Shown: piece by piece, positions 1 through 12,500 of the stretch
Numbering within the stretch: the first letter of the stretch is position 1
How the letters are laid out: every line of letters begins with the position of its first letter
Assembly (NCBI GenBank): GCA_940671915.1
Contig: CALNVZ010003429.1
Location: forward strand, 23,917,190-23,981,189
Direction of reading: 5' to 3'
Origin: Paracentrotus lividus
Taxonomy: Eukaryota > Echinodermata > Echinoidea > Camarodonta > Echinidae
Length of the DNA: 64,000 bases
Notes under the pieces: model-generated
Told to the model about the DNA's origin: nothing
Database searches by the model: none
The model's input: only the letters and a program-made list of their open reading frames with translations
Position numbers and translations under genes: made by a program

Positions 1-762
1 GGGCAATAGGTATATGTAAAGGCTTTACAGTACAAGGATGGAGAGTATCATTATTATTATTATTATTATTTTAATTTTTTTTTTTTTTTTTCTTGTTGGT
101 GCCCCCTATCGGACACTATACCTGGATAATATACTATCCCTAAACCAGAAAACATTTATCAGCCATTTCCAAACGTACATCGAATTTACAGTGTTGAATA
201 AAAAAAAAGCCTTGCAGCAGGGCCTGAAGAACAACTGCAAGTTTACTGCACAATTTCCAGAAAAATTATAGGAAATTAGTATATTAGTAAATTTTACAAA
301 TTTCCTGTAATAAAAGACCAATTTCTCTTTTTAAAACAGACCTACTCTTTTCAATTGCAGGAAATTTCAAGAATATACAATTTTTTTTTGGTAATTTTAC
401 TGGAATTTTACTGTAAATTGTGTTAACAGTATTTATTGTGCAATAAGATAACATGTGTTCTTGAAGCCCTGCTGCAAGAACTTTTCTGGTTTTCTGTAAA
501 GAGAAAAAATACAGAATCATTCTGTATATTCTGGTAATTTTCTGCAATTTAACAGAACAGGTCTGTTTTAAAAAAAGAAAAAAAGTCTTTTATTACAGGA
601 AATAGGAAATATTTCCTATCCCATAACACCAATTTTTTGTAATTTTACTGCAAATTGTGCAGTAAGATTACAATTCTTTTTGTTTAAGCCCTGTTGCAAG
701 AACTTTTCTGTTTTTTAAGGAGAAAGTTTGTTACAGTGTAACTGGTCATATCAATATGGAAC
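1..762. repeat. AT-rich repetitive segment, probable diverged MITE
   Basis: No gene is visible. A phrase like AGCCCTGCTGCAAGAAC occurs near 464 and 686, and in inverted orientation near 211 (GCAGCAGGGCCTGAAGAAC). Several stretches resemble TTTACTGCAAATTGTG and ACAGACCTGTT. The mix of direct and inverted short repeats suggests a diverged non-autonomous DNA element, but I cannot set its ends. Confidence 0.35.
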
Positions 763-782
763 TTAATTGTTAAAACAAGTCA

Positions 783-1029
783 TAATTCTAGAATGTCGTT
801 GTAGTGCGAGAATCCTTTTTAAACACAACATTTGGAGAGCGCGTTTCTGTACGCATTCTAACCTATCACACTGGTTCGAATTGTTCCTCAATCCGCTGTT
901 CCATACTGGAGCTGCGTACTCCGACAAGGGACGAACGTATGCTAGGTAGATGCCTTTTAAGTTCTTGATAGATAGGCCGTGGTCTTTTAACGCTTGAAGA
1001 ATGTAGAGTTTACTGTTAGCACATTTCAA
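783..1029 (-). pseudogene. LINE reverse-transcriptase C-terminal fragment
   Basis: Read on the minus strand, the translation contains IYLAYVRPLSEYAAPVWNSG followed by DRLECVQKRALQM. This is the characteristic segment downstream of the catalytic core in jockey/CR1-like non-LTR retrotransposon reverse transcriptases, where the usual form is YxxYVRPxLEYAxxVWxP...LExVQKRA. Only about 80 residues remain and no YxDD core or endonuclease is next to it, so it is a truncated dead copy. The clade assignment is inference. Confidence 0.75.
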
Positions 1030-3334
1030 ACAATCACAAATGTGAGCTTCCCATTTAAATCAATTTGGATGTGAATTCCTAATAACTAGATAGACATCAC
1101 CTGTTGAAGTTAATTACCAATGATGTTCAACAACTGGGAAGCGGCAGGTGGATGGCGCATGAAGCATACTTCCATGTTGACATCGACGCGGACAACTTTT
1201 AAAGATACCCAAATATAGCAAAGTAGGATGCACATTGAAAAAGGGGCATGTTTTATATATATATAAGGGGGAATTTGGACAGTGGCATGAAGAGTGACAT
1301 ATTAAGATAGGGAGGGGCTGCTCTGAAGATTTACCGTGGTGACCTGAAACTTTGCATTTGCTAGCGCAAAGTTCGATGGAAAAGTTGTGAGACTAGACCT
1401 GAAGCTAATTGATTCTTCTAGACTGTAATGATCTTTAATACCGGATTGAAGATACATTTTACAGGTTCTCGTTAGATAGTTTAGGGGATAGCAGCTCTAG
1501 AGAAAAAGAGCATCGATGTTTGCTATTAAAATTGTGTGGGAAGTGCAGGCACCAAGGCCTCATAGCGCCCAAAAAATCTTCACAACCGCTTTTTATTACC
1601 GCTTCTTTATGTATACCGAGTGAGATATTATTAAACATATTACAAAAGAGTAACTCTTCCCGCATGCATCTTTGGTACCAAATTTGTGTGTATTCTATCT
1701 TTACGCTTGTATGAACACGGCGCATTGTTTACGAACATGTAAATTTTGAATTGTGCAAAAGTGGGAGTAAAACCAAAACAACAAAAAGCTATTAAAAAAA
1801 AGCATCTCCATCCTTATTAAAAAAAGCAATTTTTAACAAAAATGTCTTGCGCTTCATAAATTGGCAGGGGTGTTGTTACACATATTGACTACATTTTGTG
1901 TAAAAATGAGATAGATCTGTAGAGTCAGGCATGAGTGAGCATACGTCAGAGACAAAATAATCACTTTTTAAAAGTATTAAGAGGCCTTTTTAGGTTTGTC
2001 AGTGATAATGTATAGTTTGATGATTACTCATTCGTGGATTACATGATGAATCAATATATTTTTTTTTTACACAGAATCTAGTCGATAACTGTAACAACAA
2101 GTTGGCAATCTGTTTGGCTCAAAACATTTTCCTTCAAAGGTTATGCTATTTTATTCAAGATGGAGTTGCTTTTTTGTCTGCTTTTGTTTTTTCAATTTTA
2201 TCAACACTCTTGCACAATTTGAAAGTGACATGTTCGCCTACAATGCCTCACATTCATCCAAGCATTAAGATGTAACACGCAAAATTGGTACTAAAAGATA
2301 CGGGAAGAGTTACTTTTTCAGAATATGTACAATAATTTGAGGTTCATTAATCGGTTTTCTTTTTATCAACATTTTCTTAGGTGTCTAGTTTTTTCTGACT
2401 CACTCGGAATAAACGGCCCAAGGACCTCACAAGAGTATAATACCCTAGTTAATTTCCATATTATAAAAAAGCATATACGTGAAGAGGTGATGATTCTAAA
2501 GCATGAAGGCTGAAGCATAATCGTGATTGACTTACCTGTTTGCAAGAAAGAAACATTTAGAACAATAACGATGTCAAGCAATATGCAAATTGCAAAACCA
2601 TGGGAATAACAGAAATAAACGATGATTTTATTGACTTGCAAAAATAAGGAATGGAGGGTGCATAGGAGTGGGATTTTTCCTGTTGTCAAGGAAATTTCGA
2701 CGAACATAATAATATGATATCATTATTCATAACCTTTCACATGTAGCATTAAATCCGATATGTTCATATAATTGACAATGAGAAATCATTCGTTTTGCAC
2801 TAACCTGGCTTTAAATAGTCCTGAAGCGAAAATTTACTCGCATTATACGACGGAATAACATACTGCAGAAGTTGTTTTAAGAAATATCTCTCAAGTTACT
2901 AGAGTTGACACTCTTCCTGATGGAATGTACAGACCTGAAGTTAAGGATGTAAACAGAGGGTGGGGAAGAGAAATAAAAGCGTAATGAAATTATGCATTTG
3001 GATATGAATATTTCGTGATGTAAAAGCGAGTGAAAGGCTTCAACCATTTAAAGAGTAAGCCCCATTTATATACTTATTCAACATGTTCCATATAAGTTTA
3101 TCAAAAATTGTAAGCTATTCATTACTAGCCTGTAATGTGTCCATAGATCATATAGCTTAAATTCATAATTGCTTGTTATTTGCTCCCGCATTTCTTCTTC
3201 TAATGTCATATGTATGCTTATTAATGGAAGGGCTATATTAATGCAGGTGTTATATTGTTTTACGTTAGAATAGTAACAGAATGTTAATATGTACATAGAG
3301 CAAATTTCTAAGGTTACCATGGTACCGCAATATA
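1030..3334. other. AT-rich stretch with no recognised gene
   Basis: The stretch holds only short open frames without recognisable motifs or codon bias. A short (TA)n run lies near 1254-1264. I see no RNA gene, exon of the receptor family or clear transposon terminus. Confidence 0.5.
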
Positions 3335-4279
3335 TATAAACCCCTCAAAAAATGTCTTGCAATTCAACTTTGAGTCCTCGTATTTTTTTTGTTAAATTTT
3401 ATACCATTGGAAAGTTCATTTATTCCTCTTTACACTGATACCCCATTTGTAAAGGTTGTGCAGTGCTTGAATGCACAGTATTCCCGAAATAACAAATCAA
3501 AGTCAGAAGTGGAAAGTTGCCTAATGAATGGCTATTGTTGAAAGGCAGAGTTTCTATTGAGTATCATTAAATGGGTCATGCATTATTCCTCAATGTTTTC
3601 ACTTATTGTTTGGAAGAAGAAATGTGCCTTGCCCAACTTTTTGCTTGGCAGTGCTTATTTTTCATGAGTAGTCGTTTGATAAAGCTAGGATGGCGCGCTT
3701 ATCAAATGTTGAGATACGGTTTCAAGAACAGAGAACGATTGTGTGCTGAAATGGACACAAAAAAAAGTTTGTTTTGATACTGCTTGCTTTGTTTGTTGGA
3801 GATGGATGAAAAAGAGATAGTAGCGAATTTGTTATGCTGGAAACTTGCAATAACCTGTATGTAACCAATACACAAGTAATGCTCAAACCACTCGCTGGTT
3901 ATTAAAACAGTTCTTTTTACAAAACAATTAACAACAAATACTACCTTAAATTACCTAAACATTATTTGACCTTCAACCAAGAGTATCCAACATTGTATTG
4001 AGCGCCTAACGCACAAACCAAACAAACACAAAGAAACACCAAAACCTTTTATACAGTTAAGAACTCGATGTAAGCAATAGCCATTCATTTGGCAACTTTC
4101 CTTTTCTGACTTTCATTCGAGTTTGCGAGTACTGTGCATTCAAGCATAACATAACCATCACAAATGGGGTATCAATGTGACAAGGAATAAATCAACTTTC
4201 CAATGATATCAAATTTAACCATCATATACAATCAAATAAAAAGATACGAGGGCTCAAAGTTGAATTGCAAGACATTTTT

Positions 4280-4292
<13 letters not shown>
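3335..4292. mobile_element. Foldback DNA element with about 200-bp inverted arms
   Basis: The left arm begins TATAAACCCCTCAAAAAATG and continues to about 3545. The right arm, from about 4076, ends CATTTTTTGAGGGGTTTATA. Within the arms, AAGTTCATTTATTCCTCTTT and its diverged complement, and a GGGGTATCA/TGATACCCC pair, line up. The flanks are TA-rich (a long (TA)n tract follows at 4289-4341), compatible with a TA target as in Tc1/mariner elements. The central 3550-4070 part has no recognisable transposase, so this is a non-autonomous element. Confidence 0.7.

Positions 4293-4341
<49 letters not shown>
4289..4341. repeat. (TA)n microsatellite
   Basis: About 26 uninterrupted TA dinucleotides follow the right arm of the foldback element. 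Either the element inserted into a TA-rich site or the TA target duplication expanded. Confidence 0.95.
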
Positions 4342-4344
<3 letters not shown>

Positions 4345-7172
4345 CACATGTCATGAGTTGGGTGGAAAATGCGTTACATGTCCCAAAAATTGTAGAAATG
4401 TACATTGTCACAATCAAACATCTCTAGTTTCTTAGTAGTAAGTCAGACATGTATAAAAGTATATATATATTGAAAGCAGAGATTGAAAGGAGGATAATTA
4501 ACATATTTTTGTGCCTGTATAAAGTGTGTCATAAAAGCTATACAGAATGTTACAGGAAAAATGGTTGGAAAAACTTCACAATTTTACCGGCGAATAATTT
4601 CTTAATCTTTTCACCAAATGAAATGAATCATCGTGGATTGTGTAAATAAGACGCTATGCTTCTAACAAATTAATATAAACTTGTAATACAAAATTAGTTT
4701 TTCTAACTGCGCTATATACAGGGTGTCAAAAAAGAAGAAAAAATAGTGCAAGAAGGGCAGAAATCTTGTCTTGGATTACAACTCAAACAAAGTTTATTGC
4801 AAGTAACTATGTTTTCACTTAATTGTGTTTTTACATGCATGCAAAGAAAATGGCGACAAAATGACAATTATTGTTATAAAATTGTATGTGACAATTTTTT
4901 ATGCCTGCAATGCATTGTCTATGAGGATATGTGCATTAAGTTTGTTTTAATTGACTAATGCATTGACTAATGCATTTATTTAATTATTTTTGAAAAATCT
5001 TCTTCACATTTATCTAGAACCACATAAATTCCAGAGAGAATGATATATCACTCAACCCATAAGACCAATTGGCTGCAAAGATATAACGCAGCAAACAATA
5101 AGAAAATAACAAAAATTGGATTTCCCTATGCTTTAACACGTGCCTCCACCGTAGGATCCTCCACCCCTTACCCTACTCCACTAAAAGTCTCTTTGTATTA
5201 AAACTATGAGCATAACGAAGCTGAAACTTCACAGACATGTAGCCTGATAAATTATCTACAATATGAATTATTGCACAGCTTATGACTGTACATCATTTTC
5301 ATGTTATGTGAAAAAATGAGATAATTTCCCCTCCAAAATGTAACGAGTCCACCCTTTTACAATACCCCAACTTGTGACACACGGCCATATATATCTTTAA
5401 AAAAAAAACAATTTTCCTGTTTGTGTTTCCTTGTAGATGTTGTTTCAGTAAGTAATGCACAAGAAAGGAGGAAGTTACGCTCAATCCACACCACTTTCCC
5501 ATATGAAATCGAACAGTCTAGAAAGTGTAAATTATGAAAAGCCTGGGCTTTTTTTATACGCGATTTCCCACATTGAATCAGTGCAATATACTGCCAATAT
5601 TGCCATGAAACTTTTAAAAATATTTCGTCACACTCATGACAAGATTTACTATTTCAATATGAACATTTGTAGCGAATCTCCGAATGACTATGCTTTTAAC
5701 CCGTCGATCGGCGATAAAAAAGTGAACTTCAATTTAAATTCAATTGTTTATTGAGAAAAAACAGGAGGAAAACCTCATGAGCGACAACGACGTTATGTAG
5801 GAAGTTTCAATTCAGACATCATTTGCGACTCCTCTGTCGCATGTGTAACTCTTTTCAAAAAGGAGTAGTATTCATCAATTTACATGTGCATTTAATATAT
5901 TATTATCTAAAATAAGATTGGTGGGTATACTTTTACATTGTTCATAGGTCCGCCTCATTGCGCTCATTATGATGATAAGCTAGCTTCCTGAAAAGGGTAA
6001 CAAACAATTGAAAAGAAAAAAAACTCTTTCTATACAGGTAATCAATTTCTTTCCTGCGGTCGAGTGTGGCATGTGTAGATTAATGCATTGCCAAGGAACA
6101 CTGGTGAAGTATTTGAGATTGGAACCGCGTACTTTTTGATCAAATGCCCGCGGATGCTGCATACGACCACAACACATTATGAAATCCAGATCTACATTGT
6201 TAGTCATAAAAAAATATGTTTCTTTACTTTTATTCTATTTTTTATTTTTGTTGATTCAATTTATTTATGTATCATATGTTTTCTCTTCTTCGCATTATTT
6301 AAAGAATTTCTAAAGATTTAAAGTCCTAAATCTTTCATTACTATCTCCTTTCTATAGTTCGATATACCTGAAAGAACTTTAAAGATTTAAAACATGAAAT
6401 CTTTAATCACAATATTCCATCTTTAAATTCGACTTATTGAATATCTTCTCAATATTTACTGTCTGTAAACATTTAACAGTTCCTCTATGTAATTCCAGTT
6501 TTTGGAAAACATACATATCAATAACAATATAAAATACGCATGATTTAAGTCCTTGGCAATTCAGTACTATTTCATAGATACTTCTAACTAAACATTTCCA
6601 AAAGAGAAATAATTCATGTTCACTTAACTGCTGACAAAGACTTGTGACAAGAAACTTGGAAGACAGGAACAGCCCATATCCAATACAGACAATTCTGGTG
6701 CAAGCTAGAATACATGAAACTGACACGCCCAGTTTCCACAAGTACAGCACAAACACGCTGCCTTGTCCCCGACTCCGTCGGCCTAGCTGACGCTACCAAA
6801 CCCTAGCAGAAAACTGCTTGACTGCTCTAATAGGCATTAACACTGCAGGTCTTGCCTCTCCAAATCCTAAGCAAATATTTCATTTTTACCTCCCACCCAA
6901 AATTCCTAGATTCTTTAACCTTACCGTATATCTTTCTCAAAAGAATTGCTTTCACCTGTATAGCATCAAGATTCAGGAAAGAGATTAAACGAGTTAAACT
7001 AGGTTATGAATAGAAGCTAGAATGCCAAACTGGCAGGATCTAAACACTTTCATGACTGTGGAAGACAAAAGCAAGACACATGAATAGGGTCAACCAACTG
7101 TAATACATATCTTTGGACAATAGCAAAGTTATTCCTGTGCAAATGAGACTTGTAATAACCAAGCCCAAAAAA
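4342..7172. other. AT-rich stretch with no recognised gene
   Basis: A short mariner-like terminus (TATACAGGGTGTCAAAAAAG) occurs near 4717, with no matching opposite end found. Open frames, including one of 99 codons at 5455-5754, lack recognisable motifs. I looked here for the missing signal-peptide exon of receptor copy 1 and did not find one resembling 40131-40227. Confidence 0.45.
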
Positions 7173-7316
7173 TGAATTGTCGTGGAGACGTCTCCAAGAC
7201 GTCTCCGCGACAATTTATTTTTAAAAAATCCGTCTCCAAAATTCAGGAGACGTCTCGGAGACGTCTCTAATACTTTTTATCCGTCGCGGAGACGTCTCCG
7301 CGAAGTGAGATAGCAC
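7173..7316 (-). mobile_element. Partial copy of the GGAGACGTCTCC MITE
   Basis: Several GGAGACGTCTCC-type palindromes are joined by CCGCGACAATT and end in AAGTGAGATAGCACCCT. This matches, in inverted orientation, the left end of the fuller copy at 8159-8714. It looks like one half of the same element, lying just upstream of receptor exon 2. Confidence 0.7.
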
Positions 7317-7933
7317 CCTAAATGCTTGTAAATAGCAATGAGATGGGGATGACTTGTAACAATGGGTACAAATTAGATAAAACAGAGTTTCTAGAAAATC
7401 GAGAATTTTATTAAATTAAGAAACCAAAATAAAATGTCAGAAAGTTGTTTATATTCTTTTATATGCCCTAAACCATTAATCAGGCTAATGCTTTGAGATG
7501 TCATGAGAGGTGCTGTTAAATCTTTGCTTTCTTTTCTTTCTTCTATTTTCCTTTTCTTTTTTTTTTTAGGAGGGTGGAGATAAAAGTAAAGTTTACTAGT
7601 CATGAACAAATAGTCCAAAACAAACTTAATGCATTTGAATCATATAACTTCTTTTTTTTTTAAACAAGTTGGAAATTATACTTCAATATACATCTTTATA
7701 ATAGGCAGGTGTGAAGTCCCGATCCTGATTAAATATGAAATAAGCACATCTTCCAATTGCCTCATAAGACACTTAATGTACTGTACATTTTAATTCAACA
7801 TAAAATAAGTAGGAAGAGCGGGAGGAGTTAAGTGGCCCGTCGACAAAATAAATGTCGGGCTCTTAGAGTACTGTTTTCCTTTATCTTCTTATTCAATCCT
7901 AACCCCCCTTCCATTGTATTTTGTTTTTGACAG

Positions 7934-8044
7934 AATGGAATTGCTCCTTTGGATCGTTCAATGATCGGCCGCCAGTCAATTGCAGTATCAAGCTCGGCCC
8001 TGTGGGGCACTCGGTTCGTTGGTTTGTGACATACAGAGAGAATA
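7934..8044 (+). CDS. Receptor copy 1 exon 2: start of MAM-like domain
   Basis: The acceptor is TTTTGACAG and the donor is AATA|GTAAGT; both ends are phase 1. The exon encodes WNCSFGSFND, then VNCSIKLG and VRWFVTYREN. The two cysteines and the tryptophan sit where MAM domains begin. It aligns with exon 2 of copy 2 (40658-40759), including the same donor phase. The next exon joins directly to read ENNFTESQPYLRASLNN. Confidence 0.75.
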
Positions 8045-9477
8045 GTAAGTACACATTGTCTGATTGGTTTGTTTTATCTGAGTGTCAACGAATCAATTTA
8101 ATGTTTAATAGTAGGCAACGAGGGCAGCGTCGGATGGATTTAAATCCCATGAATACTAAGGGTGGTATCTCACTTCGCGGAGACGTCTCCGAGACGGAAT
8201 CTTCTCCGCGAACGATAAAAAGTATTCGAGACGTCTCCGATACTAAATTTTAAGATGATGATGATGGTCCACAGCATTTATATTGCACCATAATTGGATA
8301 AGCCTGTGCCAGTCAAAGGCACAGGCTTATCCAATTAAGATAATTACACATCTACCGAAATAAATGAGTTTTGAGGCATAATTTGAAGTGTTCGATGTTG
8401 TCAATTTCACGAAGCGAAGAAAGGAGGGAGTTCCAAAGGCGTGGAGCAATGGACGAAAATGGACGAAAAGGCACGGTCTCCATACTTGAAGATTGAAAAC
8501 AGTACCAGACGAGCGTAGGCCAGGACGTAGGCGGCGTTGTTTGTTCCGTCGCGGAGACGTCTCCGCGACGTCTCCGCGACAATTTTCAAAAACTTCCGCA
8601 ACTCATGGAACCTCACGGGGACTGAGGAGACGTCTCGGAGACGTCTCCGCGACAAGTTTTAAAACCGTCTCAAAGTAGTTTCAAAGTAGTTTCCGAGAAG
8701 TGAGATACCACCCTTTGTGGATTAAGCTTTAGCAAAAGGCTAAAGGCCCCCTGACACTTGCACGAATTTGGGTTTACGCATATTTTGCGCATTTGCATGC
8801 ACCATTTCGTGCCAAAGCGGGAACCATTATTGGCAACGTGCGGGAGGATTCGGGCCAATGCGGACAATGCGTGAATTGCAGGACAAAATTTTCAAAATGT
8901 TTAAAATTTTGGCACGACGAAATTTTTGAGCAACTGTCGCAAACTCTTCGTGAACTATACGCAATCTATTCGCAAACTAGTCGTTCCAGCGCGTGTCAAT
9001 GCGTGGCAAAGCGTGTCCATCGACCTAATGGCACGCAGTTCACGACTAGTTTACGACTAGTTCACGATTAGTTCACGGCTAAGTTTCGCAGACCTTGCGC
9101 ATTACTGCGCATACTCCCCGAAAAGTTTCGGCATCACAGGTGCATGGTCTGCGCATGCGCAATGGGAGCTCGAGAGCGGAGACCTCACTTAAATAAATAA
9201 ATAAATAGTTATCATGGCACCAATAAACACCTCGTCCTCTGACGAACTTGAACCTGAAAAAGAACAAGGCCAGCCCTAGGAAAGCCCAGGGCATAGAAAA
9301 GAAAATGAAGGAGAAAAAGAAAAAAAGAAGAAAAAGAAGAAAAAAAGAAGGCATTCCCGGCTACAATTGGACGGCTGAGACCAAACAGCAAGTTGTGGAA
9401 TTCATCAAGGATAGGCCTGAGCTTTGGCGCCCCACTAAGTTTAAGATCGGATTGGTGCCCATATGGCGCGGCGCGGA

Positions 9478-9513
<36 letters not shown>

Positions 9514-12500
9514 CTTATCACAAACAAATTTGATGTACCTTTTTGCTGGCCCTTTGTGACGGAAAAAAAACTTGGGTGTACCAAAATCTAAAATCCAATT
9601 TTGGGGCACCCCCTGTAATGAAATTCTGGATCCGTCACTGATTTAGATTAATTTGGTTCCCCCTAAGTTAAAGATCATCAAGGCGCCTCTTTTCTTTTTC
9701 TTCAGGTCAATTCGACGCCCCTACTTGGCGCCAAATCGACCTTATACTAAGTTAATTTAAGGTCGATTTGGCGTCCCCAAAATCTAAGAACGAATAGACG
9801 CCCCCTGAGTTTAGGATCACTATGGGGCGATTCTTTGAGAAGTGAACCTTTTTTGGAAAAAAGTTTGTCCTTTTTGTTTTTAAGCTGCACATTCATATAG
9901 AGCATTGTTTGAAGTTTCATGAAATGCATTTTTTAATCTTAATTTTACAAATTTTTCATGCTCATTTGCATAAATTAACATGCAAAAAATTTGAATAGAA
10001 AAACGGTACGTAAAATATCATTTTGTTTGACCCTGACTTAATTGTATATGCTGGTCTCCTTACTTTGATTATTGTCATTATACCCTTTTTAAACTTCATT
10101 CCTTTAAATTTAAATGAAAAATAATGGTGTTGAATTAATTGTTTTAAGATAATTAACTAAAGAAATCAAATGTCACACACGTGACCCCAAAACACGAAGA
10201 GTTAACGCCCCCCGAAAACCACGGTTCTATTGTTATTACAATTTTTTCTCCAAAGCTAGATATAATGTGCCTTGCATCTCACCACATATGAAGCCATGAT
10301 AGCTTTTAATTTAGTTATTAATCAACTTTGAAATTGGTCACACACGTGACCCACGGGTCACGTGTGTGACCAACTATGGTCATGCCTTAAAAAAGGGACC
10401 AGGCTATTCGGCCATTCTTTAAGAAGTGAACCTTTTGGGGACAAATAAATTTTTGCTTTTTTATTTTAAGCTGCATATTCAAATAGAGCAATGTCTGAAG
10501 TTTCATGAACTGATGTTTTTCGTGATTTTTGCAAATGTTCATGCTCATTTGCATAAATTAACATAAATGATAATTAAATGGAACAACGGTAAATAAAATT
10601 ATCATTTTTTAACCCTGACTGGAATGGACATGCTGACTTCCTTACTTGGATTACTGTCATTATATTATTATTTACCTCTATTCCTTTTAATCTAACCCCA
10701 AAAAATAATGTTGTTAAATTGATTATATTAATATAATCAACCCTGGAAATTAATTGCCCTCAAAATGTCACACACAAGTAACCAGAAAACACAAAAAGTT
10801 TATGCCCCGTCTTAACCATGGCTCTGGTATTATTATAATTATTTATTCAAAGTTAGATTTAATGTACCTTGCATCTCACTAAATATCAATCCATGACAAG
10901 TTTTGATTTGATTATTAATTAGCAAACAAATTGGTCACACACGTGACCCGCTGGGTGGGGGAGGTCATAAATTCGGATTATTTTCACTGTCATTGGCTGA
11001 AATTAATTTATTTTAGCATTATTATACTCCAAAATGGTTCTGCAATAATTTTTGCGAAAAAAATAACAACAGAAAAAAAAACAACAAAAAGAACAAACAA
11101 ACAAACAAAACAAAAGGTCGAAAAAACAAGGAAATACATAAGAAATTCATAAAACAATGAAATACACAAGGAATTTAGTTCGATATCAAATTTTTTTCCA
11201 ACTGCAATGGTAAGGAATCCTATAAAGATTATGCAAACACAAAATTAGCATTCCAGAAGCTGTAGTTTGTCAATTAGAACAAAAATTATGACTTCGTGCA
11301 ATGCGTAAATTAGCATAATTAATTCATATGAAATAAATTATTATTATTATGGGAAAATTAACAGTGCTTTCTTCTAGTTACATCACACACTACCATCGTG
11401 CAAATTTTTTGCGCGCTCGCGCGATCAACAGCCAAGATCTTATAGGGGGCATCATGCCCCCCCCCCCCTCCCCAACCGCCCCTCCCCCAGTCTTGACAGC
11501 TACCAAAACACCCCATTGACTGACTAGGGTTGAGTTCATAAATTTTTTTACCACAGCGGATATAGTAATTGCTCAAAATGTACAATTTGCCATAGGTCAT
11601 ACACGTGACCCACTAAAATGTCACACACGTGACCCGACATCACGATATATAATAATAGATAAAAAAAGAAATTTCAGAGATGACTCCTATCCAGTGGTAT
11701 TTTTTGGTCAACAGGTCCATAATGCATATCTCACAGCAATAAGAACATTTTCATCATTTTAAAACTCACAGGAATTTCAAAATGAAATTGAACCTTCAAA
11801 ATCATGCCGTTCTGTGAAGTCACACACGTGACCCACTTCTTTTGACCTCTGACCTTGAACATGCATATTGTAAATATCAAAAAATATTTACAAATGATAG
11901 CCAACAAAATATATTAGCATGATATAAACATTAAATCAGTATATTTTTAAAATTGTTCGAGTTATAGCCAATTAAAGTCAAGATTTTGCATAATTTCGGT
12001 CACACACGTGACCAAGAATGGTCCTATGGCGTTCTAAGTTTAAGCTCAATTTGGCGCCCCTTATTTTAAGGAAAATCTGGCGCCCCTCTGTTTCAGGTTA
12101 CTTTGGCGCCCATTTATCTTCAGGTCAATTTGGTGCCCCTACTATACAGCTGAAATTGGCACCCCTACGTTTAAGCTCAATTTGGAGCCCCTTAGTTTAC
12201 AATTACTTAGGCGCCCCTTATCTTCAAATCAATTTTGCGACCCATGGCCAACCCTCTGTTTCGGGTCAATTTGACGCTCCTACGTTTAAGCTCAAGTTGG
12301 TACCCCATTAGTTTAAGGGGTTGGCCCTTATTTTGGCGCTCCCTAAGTTTCAAGTCAATTTGGCACCCCATGCGTTAAATTTTGAGCTTAATTTAGCGCC
12401 CCTTACTTAGTTTAAATTATATTTGGCGTCCCCCTTAATTTACGATCGAATAGGCACCCCTTGATTTTAAGATCAATATGGTGCCCCTAGGTTTGAGGTC

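Noticed and set aside
4203..4427. Frame with (Ile-Tyr)n
   Set aside because: It is a translation of the (TA)n microsatellite.
5455..5754. 99-codon frame as a gene
   Set aside because: No recognisable motif, no signal peptide and no similarity to the receptor exons.
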